From Ochromonadaceae sp. CCMP2298 (lineage: Eukaryota > Sar > Synurophyceae > Ochromonadales > Ochromonadaceae): 15,111 nucleotides of DNA. The DNA lies in assembly GCA_026770595.1 (NCBI GenBank), contig MU634150.1:1-15111 (forward strand), given 5' to 3'. A program made the position numbers and the translations under genes. Positions within the stretch are counted from its first letter, which is position 1. Each line of letters opens with the position of its first letter. This document shows, in pieces, positions 1 to 7,407 of this stretch. Below the pieces are notes generated by a model, which was given only the letters and a program-made list of their open reading frames with translations, was not told where the DNA came from and made no database searches.

Positions 1-405
1 CTCCAAGGCCTGGCAGAAAAGTTATCTGAAGTCCCAATCCTGACTCATGAACTTTATGTTGTCAAGGAAATGGCCACGGTGGCAATCGCTTCCGTCATCT
101 TTATCCCACTCCTGGCAGATGTGGCTACACCAGTCTTACCGACCGCCCAAGTCTACATTGATTTAGAACTGCTCTGGTTGAAAATCATCGGTAAAAATGA
201 GCCAGCCGCGGGCGAGTTCACGCTCGTTTGCGACATCATCGGAGGACGAACGGCGGTTCGCGATCACATCCTGGAGACCCAGCTCGAAATCACCTTCCTC
301 AAGGTCAAGCGCGCGTGGGGGGGGGAGCACCAGAGAGGTTCCCAGGTTTTTTACAGTTTTACTTTCGCTTTTTTTCGCCGGCATTGTTTGGGTAAAAATA
401 GGTGA
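1..405 (+). CDS. Unassigned open frame at the left edge, possibly the 3' end of a truncated gene
   Basis: Frame 1 is open from the first base of the window to a TGA at 403-405, about 134 codons, with the first internal ATG at 70. An open run this long is uncommon by chance at this base composition. However, the third codon positions are not G/C-rich as they are in the confident genes here, and I recognise no family. A competing minus-strand frame (384 to 163, 73 codons, beginning with the residues MPAKKSES) overlaps it and has coding-like acidic stretches; read that way it would be divergent from the next gene with about 95 bp between starts. Neither can be preferred firmly. If the plus reading is right, the gene begins left of the window. 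Confidence 0.25.
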   Translation, partial: LQGLAEKLSEVPILTHELYVVKEMATVAIASVIFIPLLADVATPVLPTAQVYIDLELLWLKIIGKNEPAAGEFTLVCDIIGGRTAVRDHILETQLEITFLKVKRAWGGEHQRGSQVFYSFTFAFFRRHCLGKNR

Positions 406-479
406 AACCCTGCCGTTTTGGGATTTTTGGGCATACCTCGAGTTTATGATGTGATGTGAGTGGATGATGTGAGAAGAAG

Positions 480-1553
480 ATGATGCAGTTGAGGATCACA
501 GATCGTTTTCAGCATAAACTCAGCATGGTCATCAGCTTATCAACGCAGCTCATCCTTCAGCTGCTGTTACTGGCCGCCGCCTGGTCTCCCTGTCGCGGCC
601 TCCGCAGATTTAGCTTGTCCAGCCCCTTCGCCCTCCCGCAGCAAGAGAGGTATACGGGAGAGATGAGTGGCAGGAGGGGCAGCAGGGCCCTCTTCGAGCG
701 GCGTCCGCGCGTCAAGACTTCGCCCGATCTGCGCTGGCAGGTGCGGCCCATCGGCATCGTGGAGAGCCCTTACCTGGAGAAGTTCGGAGTCCCAAAGCAG
801 GCCACCATCCTCGCGCAAGCGGGCAACAGCACTGGGGGCGACGGCGACATCGTGATTAACGGCCTCGCCTCAGGGCGCATCGTTCTGTACCCCGAGTTCC
901 ACGAGTGCCTGACTGGTCTGGAGGGCTTCGACTATGTGTGGGCAGTCACGCTCATGCACCTCAACTCAGGCTTCAAGACCAAAATACGCCCCCAGCCCTC
1001 AGCTGACGCCGAGACGCGCACGCCCCAAGAGGTGGGGCTCTTCGCCTCGCGCGCGCCGCATCGACCCAACCCGATAGCTCTCTCAGCGCTGCGCGTGACT
1101 GGCGTGAACGTGACCGCTGGCACTATCGATGTGGAGGGCCTGGACCTGCTCAATGACACCCCAGTGCTGGACCTCAAGCCATACATACCAGCCTTCGACG
1201 CGTTCCCCGAGGCGCGTGCGGGCTGGATGGACGCTATCCGCGGCAACGCTACTGAGTCTCGGCTGCGTGGCTACCAAAGCATCTCGTCCAGCAGGGGGGC
1301 GCGCGCACTGAGGGCCCGCACCAAGGAGCTGGCAGGAGCAGGGGCAGGGGCAGGCACAGGGGCAGTGGAGCTGACAGGGGCAGAGCTGCCGAGCCAAGCG
1401 CCGGATTTAGATCATGGCTCTGCAGCAGGACTCACAGCAATAGAAATAACAGCAGCATCGGTACCAGCAGCAGCAGTACCAGCAGCAACAGCAGTAGAAG
1501 CAGTATCAACAGCAGCAGCAGTAACCACCGCTAGCAGTCTTTGCGAGCTGTAG
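480..1553 (+). CDS. TRMO: tRNA (adenine(37)-N6)-methyltransferase TrmO (TsaA/YaeB, UPF0066) with N-terminal targeting sequence
   Basis: TrmO uses S-adenosylmethionine to methylate N6 of t6A at position 37 of tRNA-Thr, giving m6t6A. The domain spans residues ~89-250 and carries the family signatures: GIVESPYLEKFGVPKQ near 92, EGFDYVWAV near 148, GLFASRAPHRPNPIALSALR at 186-205 and LDLLNDTPVLDLKPYIP at 221-237. It is preceded by ~85 residues absent from bacterial TrmO, including a strongly hydrophobic run (residues ~20-34) followed by Arg/Ser-rich sequence, as in a signal peptide plus plastid transit peptide. The first ATG is at 480; an in-frame ATG at 525 (residue 16) would give a more compact signal peptide and may be the true start. 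The C-terminal ~75 residues are Ala/Gly/Thr low complexity encoded by GCA/GGGGCA repeats and are probably not part of the enzyme. No intron is needed. The family call is secure; plastid location is inferred. Confidence 0.93.
   Translation: MMQLRITDRFQHKLSMVISLSTQLILQLLLLAAAWSPCRGLRRFSLSSPFALPQQERYTGEMSGRRGSRALFERRPRVKTSPDLRWQVRPIGIVESPYLEKFGVPKQATILAQAGNSTGGDGDIVINGLASGRIVLYPEFHECLTGLEGFDYVWAVTLMHLNSGFKTKIRPQPSADAETRTPQEVGLFASRAPHRPNPIALSALRVTGVNVTAGTIDVEGLDLLNDTPVLDLKPYIPAFDAFPEARAGWMDAIRGNATESRLRGYQSISSSRGARALRARTKELAGAGAGAGTGAVELTGAELPSQAPDLDHGSAAGLTAIEITAASVPAAAVPAATAVEAVSTAAAVTTASSLCEL
1320..1545 (+). repeat. GGGGCA and GCA/GTA trinucleotide-type repeat tract inside the TrmO C-terminus
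   Basis: Imperfect GGGGCA/GGAGCA units at about 1335-1385 are followed by GCA, ACA and GTA triplets at about 1435-1530. In the TrmO frame they encode AGAGAGAGTGAV-like and AAAVPAATAV-like runs. The tract begins about 35 residues after the conserved domain and ends at the stop codon, so it looks like microsatellite growth into coding sequence. Confidence 0.7.
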
Positions 1554-1789
1554 TGCTGCAATATGCGGGGGTGGAGTTTACTGGTGTGCTGTTGACTGCC
1601 ACGGTATAAATTTGGATGTGTGTATTTTGTATAAAAAGATAACGTATACCGGTACCATTCTTGCAGTTACATTTTTGCAGTTACAGTCCCCAGCAGTGCC
1701 CCCACGTCTCGTCTACCTATGTGCGGTGAGAGACCTACTTCTAACCTCTATTGTGCAGGGATGGGCTTTTTGCCTGTGTGCCTAGCAGT
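1554..1789. other. Convergent 3' interval between TrmO and the EF-hand gene
   Basis: No gene is seen in this 236-bp stretch. It holds the 3' ends of two convergent genes. A TACCGGTA palindrome lies at 1647-1654. An 11-bp direct repeat TTGCAGTTACA occurs at 1661-1671 and 1675-1685; on the minus strand it reads TGTAACTGCAA and could lie in the 3'UTR of the EF-hand gene. The function of either element is unknown. Confidence 0.5.
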
Positions 1790-2401
1790 CTAGCGCCCCA
1801 TGCCATACTGCACAGAGCCCCCCCCCGTGATGAATGTGTTGACGATGGGGTGGTCGGCTATTATCTTTATGTACTCCACATAGTGCAAGGAGTCGTTCAT
1901 TCCGTCCACCGCGCCCCCCGCCATGTCCTGGATGTCGATGACAACTGAGCTGATCTGCTCCTCGGTCATGACGGGGTCTCCGAAGTAGGAGGCCACTCGG
2001 TTCATTTGGCTCAGCACGTTGACCATCTCCTTCGCCTTCATATACGACGTGCCCTCCGCGTCGAACAGCCGCAGAGAGAAGTCGATCTTCTCCTGATGTG
2101 TGCCCGATATGAGGGGCGCGATGCCCACGATGAACTCCTTGTAGTTGATCTGGTCGTCTCCGGACTTGTCGTACATGGTGAACAGCCGGTCCAGTATGTC
2201 TGCGTCGTTCTGGTTGATGCCCACCACTGCCAGCGCCTCGCCGAACTCCGTCCTGTTGATCATGTTGGAGTTGCCCTCGCGGCCTGATATCTCCTTGAAC
2301 TTGCCCAGCAGCGCCGCCAGCTCTCTCTTCTCGATGTGGGTTACGTTGGACATCGCGGCGATGGCCATGCGGTTGGCTCCCTTGCCGACCTGGTTGCCCA
2401 T
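1790..2401 (-). CDS. N-myristoylated EF-hand protein, calcineurin-B / neuronal-calcium-sensor-like
   Basis: A 203-residue, intronless EF-hand protein with calcineurin B-like architecture: about 170 core residues plus short N- and C-terminal extensions. It starts MGNQVGKG, which fits the N-myristoylation consensus (Gly2, small residue at 6), so membrane association is likely. Only one EF-hand loop is canonical: residues 78-89, with D78, S80, D82, Q84, N86 and E89 at the metal positions. The loops near 40-51, 114-125 and 160-171 keep helix spacing but lack essential acidic residues. Calcineurin B normally binds four Ca2+, so this is either a divergent regulatory subunit or another NCS/CBL-like sensor that binds a single ion. 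The start is the ATG at 2401-2399, chosen because myristoylation needs Gly2. EF-hand identity is certain; the subfamily is not. Confidence 0.85.
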   Translation of the reverse strand: MGNQVGKGANRMAIAAMSNVTHIEKRELAALLGKFKEISGREGNSNMINRTEFGEALAVVGINQNDADILDRLFTMYDKSGDDQINYKEFIVGIAPLISGTHQEKIDFSLRLFDAEGTSYMKAKEMVNVLSQMNRVASYFGDPVMTEEQISSVVIDIQDMAGGAVDGMNDSLHYVEYIKIIADHPIVNTFITGGGSVQYGMGR

Positions 2402-2895
2402 TTTCGCTCGAATTCGACCGCGAGGCAGATGAAGAGGCGGAAGAGTAGTGCAGTGCCGCTCGAGGAAGTGCTCGTTTGCTCTGGTAAGGCCTTTGGAGAC
2501 GGCAATCTTCTCGCCTGCTTTGTGCTTCCTCCTCCAACCCTCCCTTCACGCCAGCTCAATTTTGAAACGGTCGGATTTTCAGCTGTGTTTCTATTCAATA
2601 GGCAGCGATTATCGTTTTCACCACATAAAATATGTATGTTTTTGATTATACAATCATACCGGAATGCATTCATAAACTTTACCGGACCGATCAAAAAATC
2701 TTGCCTGCCAGGGCAGTGCCCCTGCTGCCGCGGCCTTCAGTTTGGAAATCGACGGTGAGGTGATTCAATAGAGGAGTTCTGTTGAAAGTGTCGCAGTACA
2801 ATCGAGCTGCAGTGGCTGCGTGGCTAGTCAAGTCTCTTGCTCATCACGTGACACGGCGTCTAGGAGCGCTGGCAGCACGACAAGTGACCGGGACC
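2402..2895. promoter_or_regulatory. Divergent intergenic region between the EF-hand gene and the permease
   Basis: This ~494-bp stretch separates the start codons of two divergent genes and should contain both promoters. The middle (about 2575-2700) is AT-rich, with ATAAAATATG near 2626 and two TACCGGA motifs near 2658 and 2681. The permease frame stays open upstream of its ATG to a TTG at 2782, but that segment has no family similarity and is read as 5'UTR. No convincing additional gene is seen. Confidence 0.55.
2844..2851. promoter_or_regulatory. TCACGTGA palindrome (bHLH-type E-box) upstream of the permease
   Basis: The eight-base palindrome TCACGTGA ends 44 bp before the permease ATG. 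The CACGTG core with flanking T/A matches sites bound by bHLH regulators such as Pho4 or MITF/TFE in other eukaryotes, several of which control nutrient transporters. A single short match is weak evidence, and it might lie within the transcribed leader. Confidence 0.25.
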
Positions 2896-4995
2896 ATGAG
2901 CGCCCCCTCGGGAAATATCGACCTCAATCTGAGCAGAGACTTGTATGCGAGCAACACTCTGAGCGAGAAGCTGATGAGAGTGGGAGGCACTGCTGGCGAC
3001 AAACCCAGGGATTCTCTGATGGGCTCCATGCCCCCGGACTACAAGCGGCCCTCTCTGAACGAGCTGGCGACAAGGGAGTTCTACCAGCAGGAGGGCTGGT
3101 TCGAGGAGATGTGCGAGACGCTCTTCAAGATCAAATACCGCGGCACAACCATCAAGGCAGAGGTCTATCACGGGATTATCCACTTCATCAGCTGTCTCTA
3201 CTGCCTGGCCGTGGTGCCGCAGCAGCTGACCTCTGCAGGCTATGCTGGCAAGACCACCGTGGTGGCCGTGGCCCTGACCTCCGGCATCGGCTCCATCTTC
3301 TGCGGCCTTTTCGCCAACCTGCCCTTCGTACTAGCGCCGCCCACCGTGGTGACCATCTTCCACTCAGTCTTCCTGCAGCAGAACGGCATGGGACCGAACG
3401 AGGGCAACTACGGAGTCATCATCAGCGGTTTCTTACTGATGCTCTTCGGCTGGCGGCCTCTGGGCGAGCTGGTCAGACACCTCATACCCCTGCCCATACA
3501 GGTGGGCACCGCGGTGGGCATCGGATTGCTGACCTGCTTGGCGGGCAGTACCGAGATCAACTTCGTGGAGACGGGCAAGTACAAGATCCTCACCATGGGC
3601 CCCATCACTGCGCGCATCGGCATCGCGTTCACAGGCGTGTTCATCATCTGCGTGGCCATGAAGTACCACGTCAAGGGAAGCTTCTGTATCGCGGTGGTGG
3701 TGTGCTCCATCGCGTGGTGGATCTACGACAGCTCCTTCCCGGACCAGGTATTCGCCCTGCCGGAGGTGGATCTGCCCCATCTGGGTGACGTGGAACTCTG
3801 GACCCTGCAGAAGCAGAACATGCCCCTGTTGACGATGGATCTGCTGTTTCTGTACGTACTCTACCTCAACGGCCTCGTCACCAGCCTCTCCAATCTGGCC
3901 GTGCTGACGAGGGAGGACGGGGGCACGCCTAGGGGCCGCTGGGTGTTCATCATGTCTGGCTTCTTCACCGTCTGCGGCGGATTACTCACCTCCGCGCCCA
4001 TCCTCGTCTCCCCTGAGTCCTCCGCCGCCATCAAGGAGGGCGCCAAGACGGGCCTCTCCACAGTGGTGGCGGGCATCCTGTTCCTCTTCTCCACCTTCGC
4101 AAGTCCCATTTTCGAGAAGGTTCCTTCGGCGGGGACCAGCCCCGTGCTGGTGATGATCGGCCTGATCCTATTCCAGAACGCCAACCGCATCGACTGGCGC
4201 AACGTGTCAGACAGCGCTCCGGCCTTCATGGTGCTCTTCTTTATCCCCTTCACCTACTCCATCATACAAGGTAGGTGCCACTCTAATCTGTAGTCGACCT
4301 TCTCCCCTCTAGTCCGTTACCCCTAATGCACCCCCGCTACACACATACACGTACACACACATACATTCACTCACGTACTCACACACACACCCACACGCAC
4401 ACCCGCAGGCGTGATTCTGGGCTATGTAATGTACATCAGCATCACCCTGTGCACCGGAGAGCTGCTGGAGAATTTTTTGCACCTGCTGATTCTGTACGTA
4501 CCCTCCCTGGAGCCCTCTCTCTCCAAGGTGAAATGGCTGCAGCCCTACCTGCTCAAGAAGCACTCAGAGTACAGGTCAGCAGCGCCCTCCGTACGCAGCG
4601 GTGGCCTGGGCATGGGCATGGACAACGACTCTGGCTCCGACGACGATACAGAGTCCCTGTACCGACGCATCCAGCGCAACTCTCGCAAGTCCAGGTCCTC
4701 CTCCTATGAAGAGGGGAACACTTCTGGGGCCAATTCCCGTCACAACGTGGCCAATCTGGACACTGGCATGTTCGACGTCTCGTTCGGCGAAACCACCCAC
4801 GCGCGCGCAGTCAGCACGGCCTCGGAAGGGCTGGATTTCGCCACGCACTTCATCTCCGAGTCCGATGCGCCGGAGAGGGTGCGGGTGGGCGAGAGGCATG
4901 CCACTTTTGGGGAAAACTTGATGGGGCTGAGCTCTACCGGGGAGCCGCTGCACTCACCGGTGGCAGACGATGAGGAGGAGGGCATAGTGCGATAG
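2896..4995 (+). CDS. AzgA-like purine permease (NCS2/AZG family), two exons
   Basis: Exons 2896-4270 and 4409-4995 join in phase 1 to give 653 residues. The fold follows bacterial/fungal AzgA and plant AZG adenine-guanine-hypoxanthine permeases: ANLPFVLAP (140-148), the IPLPIQVGTAVGIGLL helix (~197), the TM10 block PESSAAIKEGAKTG (373-386), ATSP-like GTSPVLVMIGLIL, and TYSIIQGVILGYVMYI crossing the splice junction. About 12-14 membrane helices are expected in residues ~90-485, followed by a ~150-residue hydrophilic, acidic, Ser-rich cytosolic tail. Two of three pocket residues reported important in fungal AzgA are changed: the TM3 Asn is Thr153 and the TM8 Asp is replaced in YLNGLVTS (Asn325); the TM10 Glu (374) is kept. 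The substrate is therefore uncertain. ATG 2896 is the first in-frame ATG; the frame extends upstream only through non-ATG codons. Confidence 0.88.
4271..4408 (+). other. Intron of the permease gene (138 nt, phase 1, CA-repeat-rich)
   Basis: The donor is CAAG|GTAGGT and the acceptor is CCGCAG|GC. Splicing joins ATA CAA G to GC GTG ATT, restoring the AzgA motif IIQGVILGYV; without it the frame stops at a TAG eight codons into the intron. The acceptor-side half (about 4337-4404) is almost entirely CA/TACA repeat and lacks a pyrimidine tract. Confidence 0.9.
4337..4404 (+). repeat. (CA)n microsatellite within the permease intron
   Basis: A ~68-bp run of CA dinucleotides interrupted by T and G (CACATACACGTACACACAC and similar) lies directly before the splice acceptor. 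It is a candidate length-variable marker. Confidence 0.8.
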
Positions 4996-5189
4996 TCATA
5001 TTGCTGTTAGTCTTAAATACCCGCAAATATAGTATACGGAATATACATAACAACTCTTAGCACAAATCACATAGCAAAATGTTATTTAACCAGAAAATGT
5101 TCGATTCTCTTATCATTGTATCGCACAGTATAGTACAAAATAGGCAGGGAAGTACAGCAGAGCAGGTGCTCAGATGTGCGTTGGTGTGC
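4996..5189. other. Convergent 3' interval between the permease and TBP
   Basis: No gene is seen in this 194-bp AT-rich stretch. Its right part holds the TBP 3' flank with the conserved composite element described at 5120-5149. Confidence 0.5.
5083..5163 (-). repeat. Composite 3'-flank element, TBP copy
   Basis: Read on the minus strand, GCTCTGCTG (5163-5155) is followed after 5 nt by a 30-nt block (5149-5120) beginning CCCTGCCTATTTTGTA and ending ACTGTGCGAT, then about 20 nt later by a segment beginning ACATTTTCTGG (5101 downward). The same three blocks in the same order follow the UFD1 stop codon at 7322-7407. The 30-nt block differs at a single base. The block starts 40 nt downstream of the TBP stop, so it probably lies in the 3'UTR. 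Confidence 0.8.
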
Positions 5190-5966
5190 TCATGTGGCTG
5201 TGGTGGTGGTGACTACGAGGTTTCTCTTGCGGAACTCCAGCAGGTGGTCGAATATGTTCTCGATGGCCCCAGACAGGTGCTCCGCTGTCTTGGCGCCCGT
5301 TATCACCACCTTGCCTGACACGAACACCAGCAACACCACCTTGGGCTCGGCCATGCGGTACACCAGGCCTGGGAACAGTTCTGGCTCGTAAGTGGCGTTG
5401 GCGGAGTGCGCGTAGATGAGGCCCTCCAGGCGTATGGGGAAGCCCACGTCGCAGGTGGCGGTCATGTTCTGCACCTTGTAGTCCCCGAAGCGCACCGGGT
5501 ACCCCACCTTCTGGATGATGGCTGTGTACTTCTTGGAAGCGCTCACACTGTCTTCGTTGGTCTTGGCGCCCGTGACGATCATCTTGCCTGAGGCGAAGAT
5601 CAGAGCGGTGGTGCGCGGCTCCCGAATGCGCATGATTACCGCCTGGAACCTTTTAGGGTTGTACTCCGCATTGCGCGCAGTCTGCGTGATCTTGTCGAGG
5701 TCCAGGGGTGCGCCCAGGTTGACTGTGGCTACGATGTTCTGCAGGCGGATCTGGATGGTCTCCCTCGCCTCCTGTGTTGTGGTGAGAAAAGGAGTTTGTG
5801 AAGGTGAGTAAAGCACGGTCAACCGAGAACCTATACAGAGCGAGATGCATGAGGCTCGTACATCGTCCTCGTCCATCTCCTCCTCGTCCTCCTCCTCCGG
5901 CTCTCGCGGCTCCGGCTCCCCCTGCTCCACCTCCTCGCTGGTTTCCTTTTCCTTCTCAACGTCCAT
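5190..5966 (-). CDS. TBP: TATA-box-binding protein (TBP), two exons
   Basis: Exons 5966-5862 and 5771-5190 give 228 residues. The C-terminal ~190 residues are the conserved saddle of two direct repeats, each with the RLQN/VQN and [17 protein letters not shown] hallmarks. The four DNA-intercalating phenylalanines are all present: F77 and F94 in repeat 1, F168 and F185 in repeat 2, with the same 17- and 91-residue spacings as human TBP. The protein nucleates pre-initiation complexes for RNA polymerases I-III in the nucleus. The N-terminal 35 residues are short and extremely acidic (Glu/Asp-rich) instead of the Gln-rich arm of animals. The start is ATG 5966, the first in-frame ATG; upstream in-frame sequence lacks one. 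The gene is divergent from UFD1 and convergent with the permease. Confidence 0.97.
   Translation of the reverse strand: MDVEKEKETSEEVEQGEPEPREPEEEDEEEMDEDDVRASCISLCIGSRLTVLYSPSQTPFLTTTQEARETIQIRLQNIVATVNLGAPLDLDKITQTARNAEYNPKRFQAVIMRIREPRTTALIFASGKMIVTGAKTNEDSVSASKKYTAIIQKVGYPVRFGDYKVQNMTATCDVGFPIRLEGLIYAHSANATYEPELFPGLVYRMAEPKVVLLVFVSGKVVITGAKTAEHLSGAIENIFDHLLEFRKRNLVVTTTTAT
5772..5861 (-). other. Intron of TBP (90 nt, phase 0, no in-frame stop)
   Basis: On the minus strand the donor is GAT|GTACGA and the acceptor CACAACACAG|GAG. Removal joins the acidic tail (MDEDD) directly to [12 protein letters not shown] at the start of the TBP core. The intron is an exact multiple of three with no stop codon, so the unspliced message would encode a 30-residue insertion. 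The insert lacks the charge pattern of its flanks and has no counterpart in TBP, which is why it is called an intron. Confidence 0.82.
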
Positions 5967-6353
5967 GGTAGGGACCCGTCTCGCTTTCGGAGACGCTTGC
6001 CGCTCGGCTCTCAGTGAACGGACAGCAGGGGTACGTGGACTGAGCAAGCAGGACTGACGAGCAGGTGAATAATGAGAGAGCAGAGACTCAACAATAGCTC
6101 AACTGCTCGTTGTTGATCAGCTCTTGTTATCAATTTTTATCCTCTAGCTCCTTTGTTCGCTATAGTGACGCTGTTATCATTCATACATATGATAAAAGCG
6201 CCAATTAATTGTGCATCACCTCTCATTCACACCACCATCTTTGCAAGGCTTCCAGCTCGACGTCTGCTGTCCAACAGCAGGCTCCCCCTGCTTCACACGC
6301 AGTTCCCGCCAGCTTTCCGCATTGGTACAGATCATTCTTCTGGGTAGCCCGCC
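5967..6353. promoter_or_regulatory. Divergent promoter region between TBP and UFD1
   Basis: This ~387-bp stretch lies between the start codons of two divergent genes. It contains an AT-rich core (about 6100-6210) with an inverted repeat, TTATCAT at 6174-6180 and ATGATAA at 6189-6195, separated by 8 nt. Short open frames here lack codon bias or family similarity and are rejected. No clear TATA box position can be assigned for either gene. Confidence 0.5.
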
Positions 6354-7235
6354 ATGCAGCTCTCGTGGATCGCGGCACTGCTGGCCTGCGCGCTGCAGTG
6401 GAGCGCCTGCAGCGCGAACATTTTGGGCAAGGCTTGGAACCGCGCAGTGAGACAGACCCTCTACGAGCAGGAGGTGGAGGATGTCAACTCCGTGCACAAG
6501 ATAGACAACCACCTGGTGAGGCGGCTGATCGTGATGCCTCTGACGGAGGCCTTCAAGCCCAACCAGGCAGACCTCATGTTCGACAAGGTGCAGTACGGAG
6601 ACAAGTGCTCGCTGCCCACCTCCATAGGCAGACTCATATTCGAGAAGCGGTACGAGGTGCCCTGGCTGTTCGAGTTGAAGCCCGTGAGTAAAAAGGATCG
6701 GTCGGAGTTCGCGCCGCTGCAGCCTCCGGAGGGCCTGGAGGCCGCTGACATGCAGGGGCTGGAGCAGGCTCCCGTACGCAGGCTGCTGGAGAAGGCATAC
6801 ATCAGCCCGCTGGACTTCCGCTCCCCCGAGAACTACATCTTCCTGCCCAAGTGGCTGATGAAGGACCTGGGCCTGGCCCCCAACGAGCAGGTGGACGTGA
6901 GCTTCGTGCGCATAAAGCTGGCCGAGTTTGTAGTATTCCAGCCGCTGACCTTGGAGTGGGACGAGCTGATGGAGACCGTGCCCGACCCCAAGGCCCTGCT
7001 GGAGCACGAGATCAACAAGTACTCCAGCCTGACAGCGGGCAGCACGATCTACATCGAGATCAAGGGCGTGGAGTACCCTCTGTACGTGAAGCAGACCATG
7101 GCAGAGGGGGGCGTGGCGGTCAAGGGCGTGCGGGTGCAGGACTCCGATATACGCACAGACATAGACAGGTCGTTCCTGGACGAGCTGCTGGAGCTGAAGA
7201 AGAAGAAGAAGAAGCAAGAGAAGCTGGAGGGTTAG
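6354..7235 (+). CDS. UFD1: UFD1-family protein with N-terminal signal peptide (SELMA-type sUfd1 candidate)
   Basis: A 293-residue, intronless protein. Residues ~50-275 match the double-psi-barrel UT3 domain of UFD1: GDKCSLPTSIGRLIF (82-96), YEVPWLFEL (100-108), YIFLPKWLMKDLGL (161-174), VVFQPLTLEWDEL (193-205) and PKALLEHEINKYSSLTAGST (212-231). UFD1 with NPL4 is the ubiquitin-binding adaptor of CDC48/p97 in ER-associated degradation. Unlike cytosolic UFD1 it begins with a clear signal peptide: a hydrophobic run at residues 4-16 and probable cleavage after SACSA (residue 21), leaving Asn at +1. A ~45-residue insert (111-155) splits the barrel, and the C-terminus ends in a KKKKKK-rich tail; no recognisable NPL4-binding tail is seen. 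Signal-bearing UFD1 is known from the SELMA translocon of red-derived complex plastids, where it acts in the periplastidal compartment. Family certain, location inferred. Confidence 0.9.
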   Translation: MQLSWIAALLACALQWSACSANILGKAWNRAVRQTLYEQEVEDVNSVHKIDNHLVRRLIVMPLTEAFKPNQADLMFDKVQYGDKCSLPTSIGRLIFEKRYEVPWLFELKPVSKKDRSEFAPLQPPEGLEAADMQGLEQAPVRRLLEKAYISPLDFRSPENYIFLPKWLMKDLGLAPNEQVDVSFVRIKLAEFVVFQPLTLEWDELMETVPDPKALLEHEINKYSSLTAGSTIYIEIKGVEYPLYVKQTMAEGGVAVKGVRVQDSDIRTDIDRSFLDELLELKKKKKKQEKLEG

Positions 7236-7321
7236 CGGTGCGCATCTGAGGAGGTGTACAGGAGGTGTGTGCAAATGCGCGCATGTGCGCTCCTGGCCTC
7301 TCAGTCTCTACTGTACCTGCT

Positions 7322-7407
7322 GCTCTGCTGGCAACTCTCCCCTGCCTATTTTGTATTATACTGTGCGATGAAACAACTACACATATTCTGGGTAAACAAC
7401 AGTTTGT
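7322..7407 (+). repeat. Composite 3'-flank element, UFD1 copy
   Basis: GCTCTGCTG (7322-7330), then the 30-nt block at 7340-7369 (CCCTGCCTATTTTGTA to ACTGTGCGAT), then ACATATTCTGGGTAAACAAC (about 7381-7400) followed by AGTTTG. It parallels the TBP 3' flank block by block, with 29/30 identity in the central block and about 22/26 in the last. It starts ~87 nt after the UFD1 stop. Because the two genes are divergent, the copies form inverted repeats around the TBP-UFD1 pair. Confidence 0.8.

Noticed and set aside
2336-2758. 140-codon plus-strand frame over the EF-hand gene start and promoter
   Set aside because: The first third is antisense to a confident gene and the rest has AT-rich, non-biased codons and no recognisable domain.
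2782-2895. Upstream extension of the permease from TTG 2782
   Set aside because: No ATG, no family match, and ATG 2896 gives a normal permease N-terminus.
5772-5861. TBP 30-residue segment as genuine coding sequence
   Set aside because: It has GT-AG borders, and its removal directly joins the acidic tail to the conserved core; kept as an intron, with retention noted as a possibility.
6174-6195. TTATCAT/ATGATAA inverted repeat as a hairpin terminator
   Set aside because: It lies in a divergent promoter region, is AT-only in its stem and has no terminator role in this context; retained only as a note.
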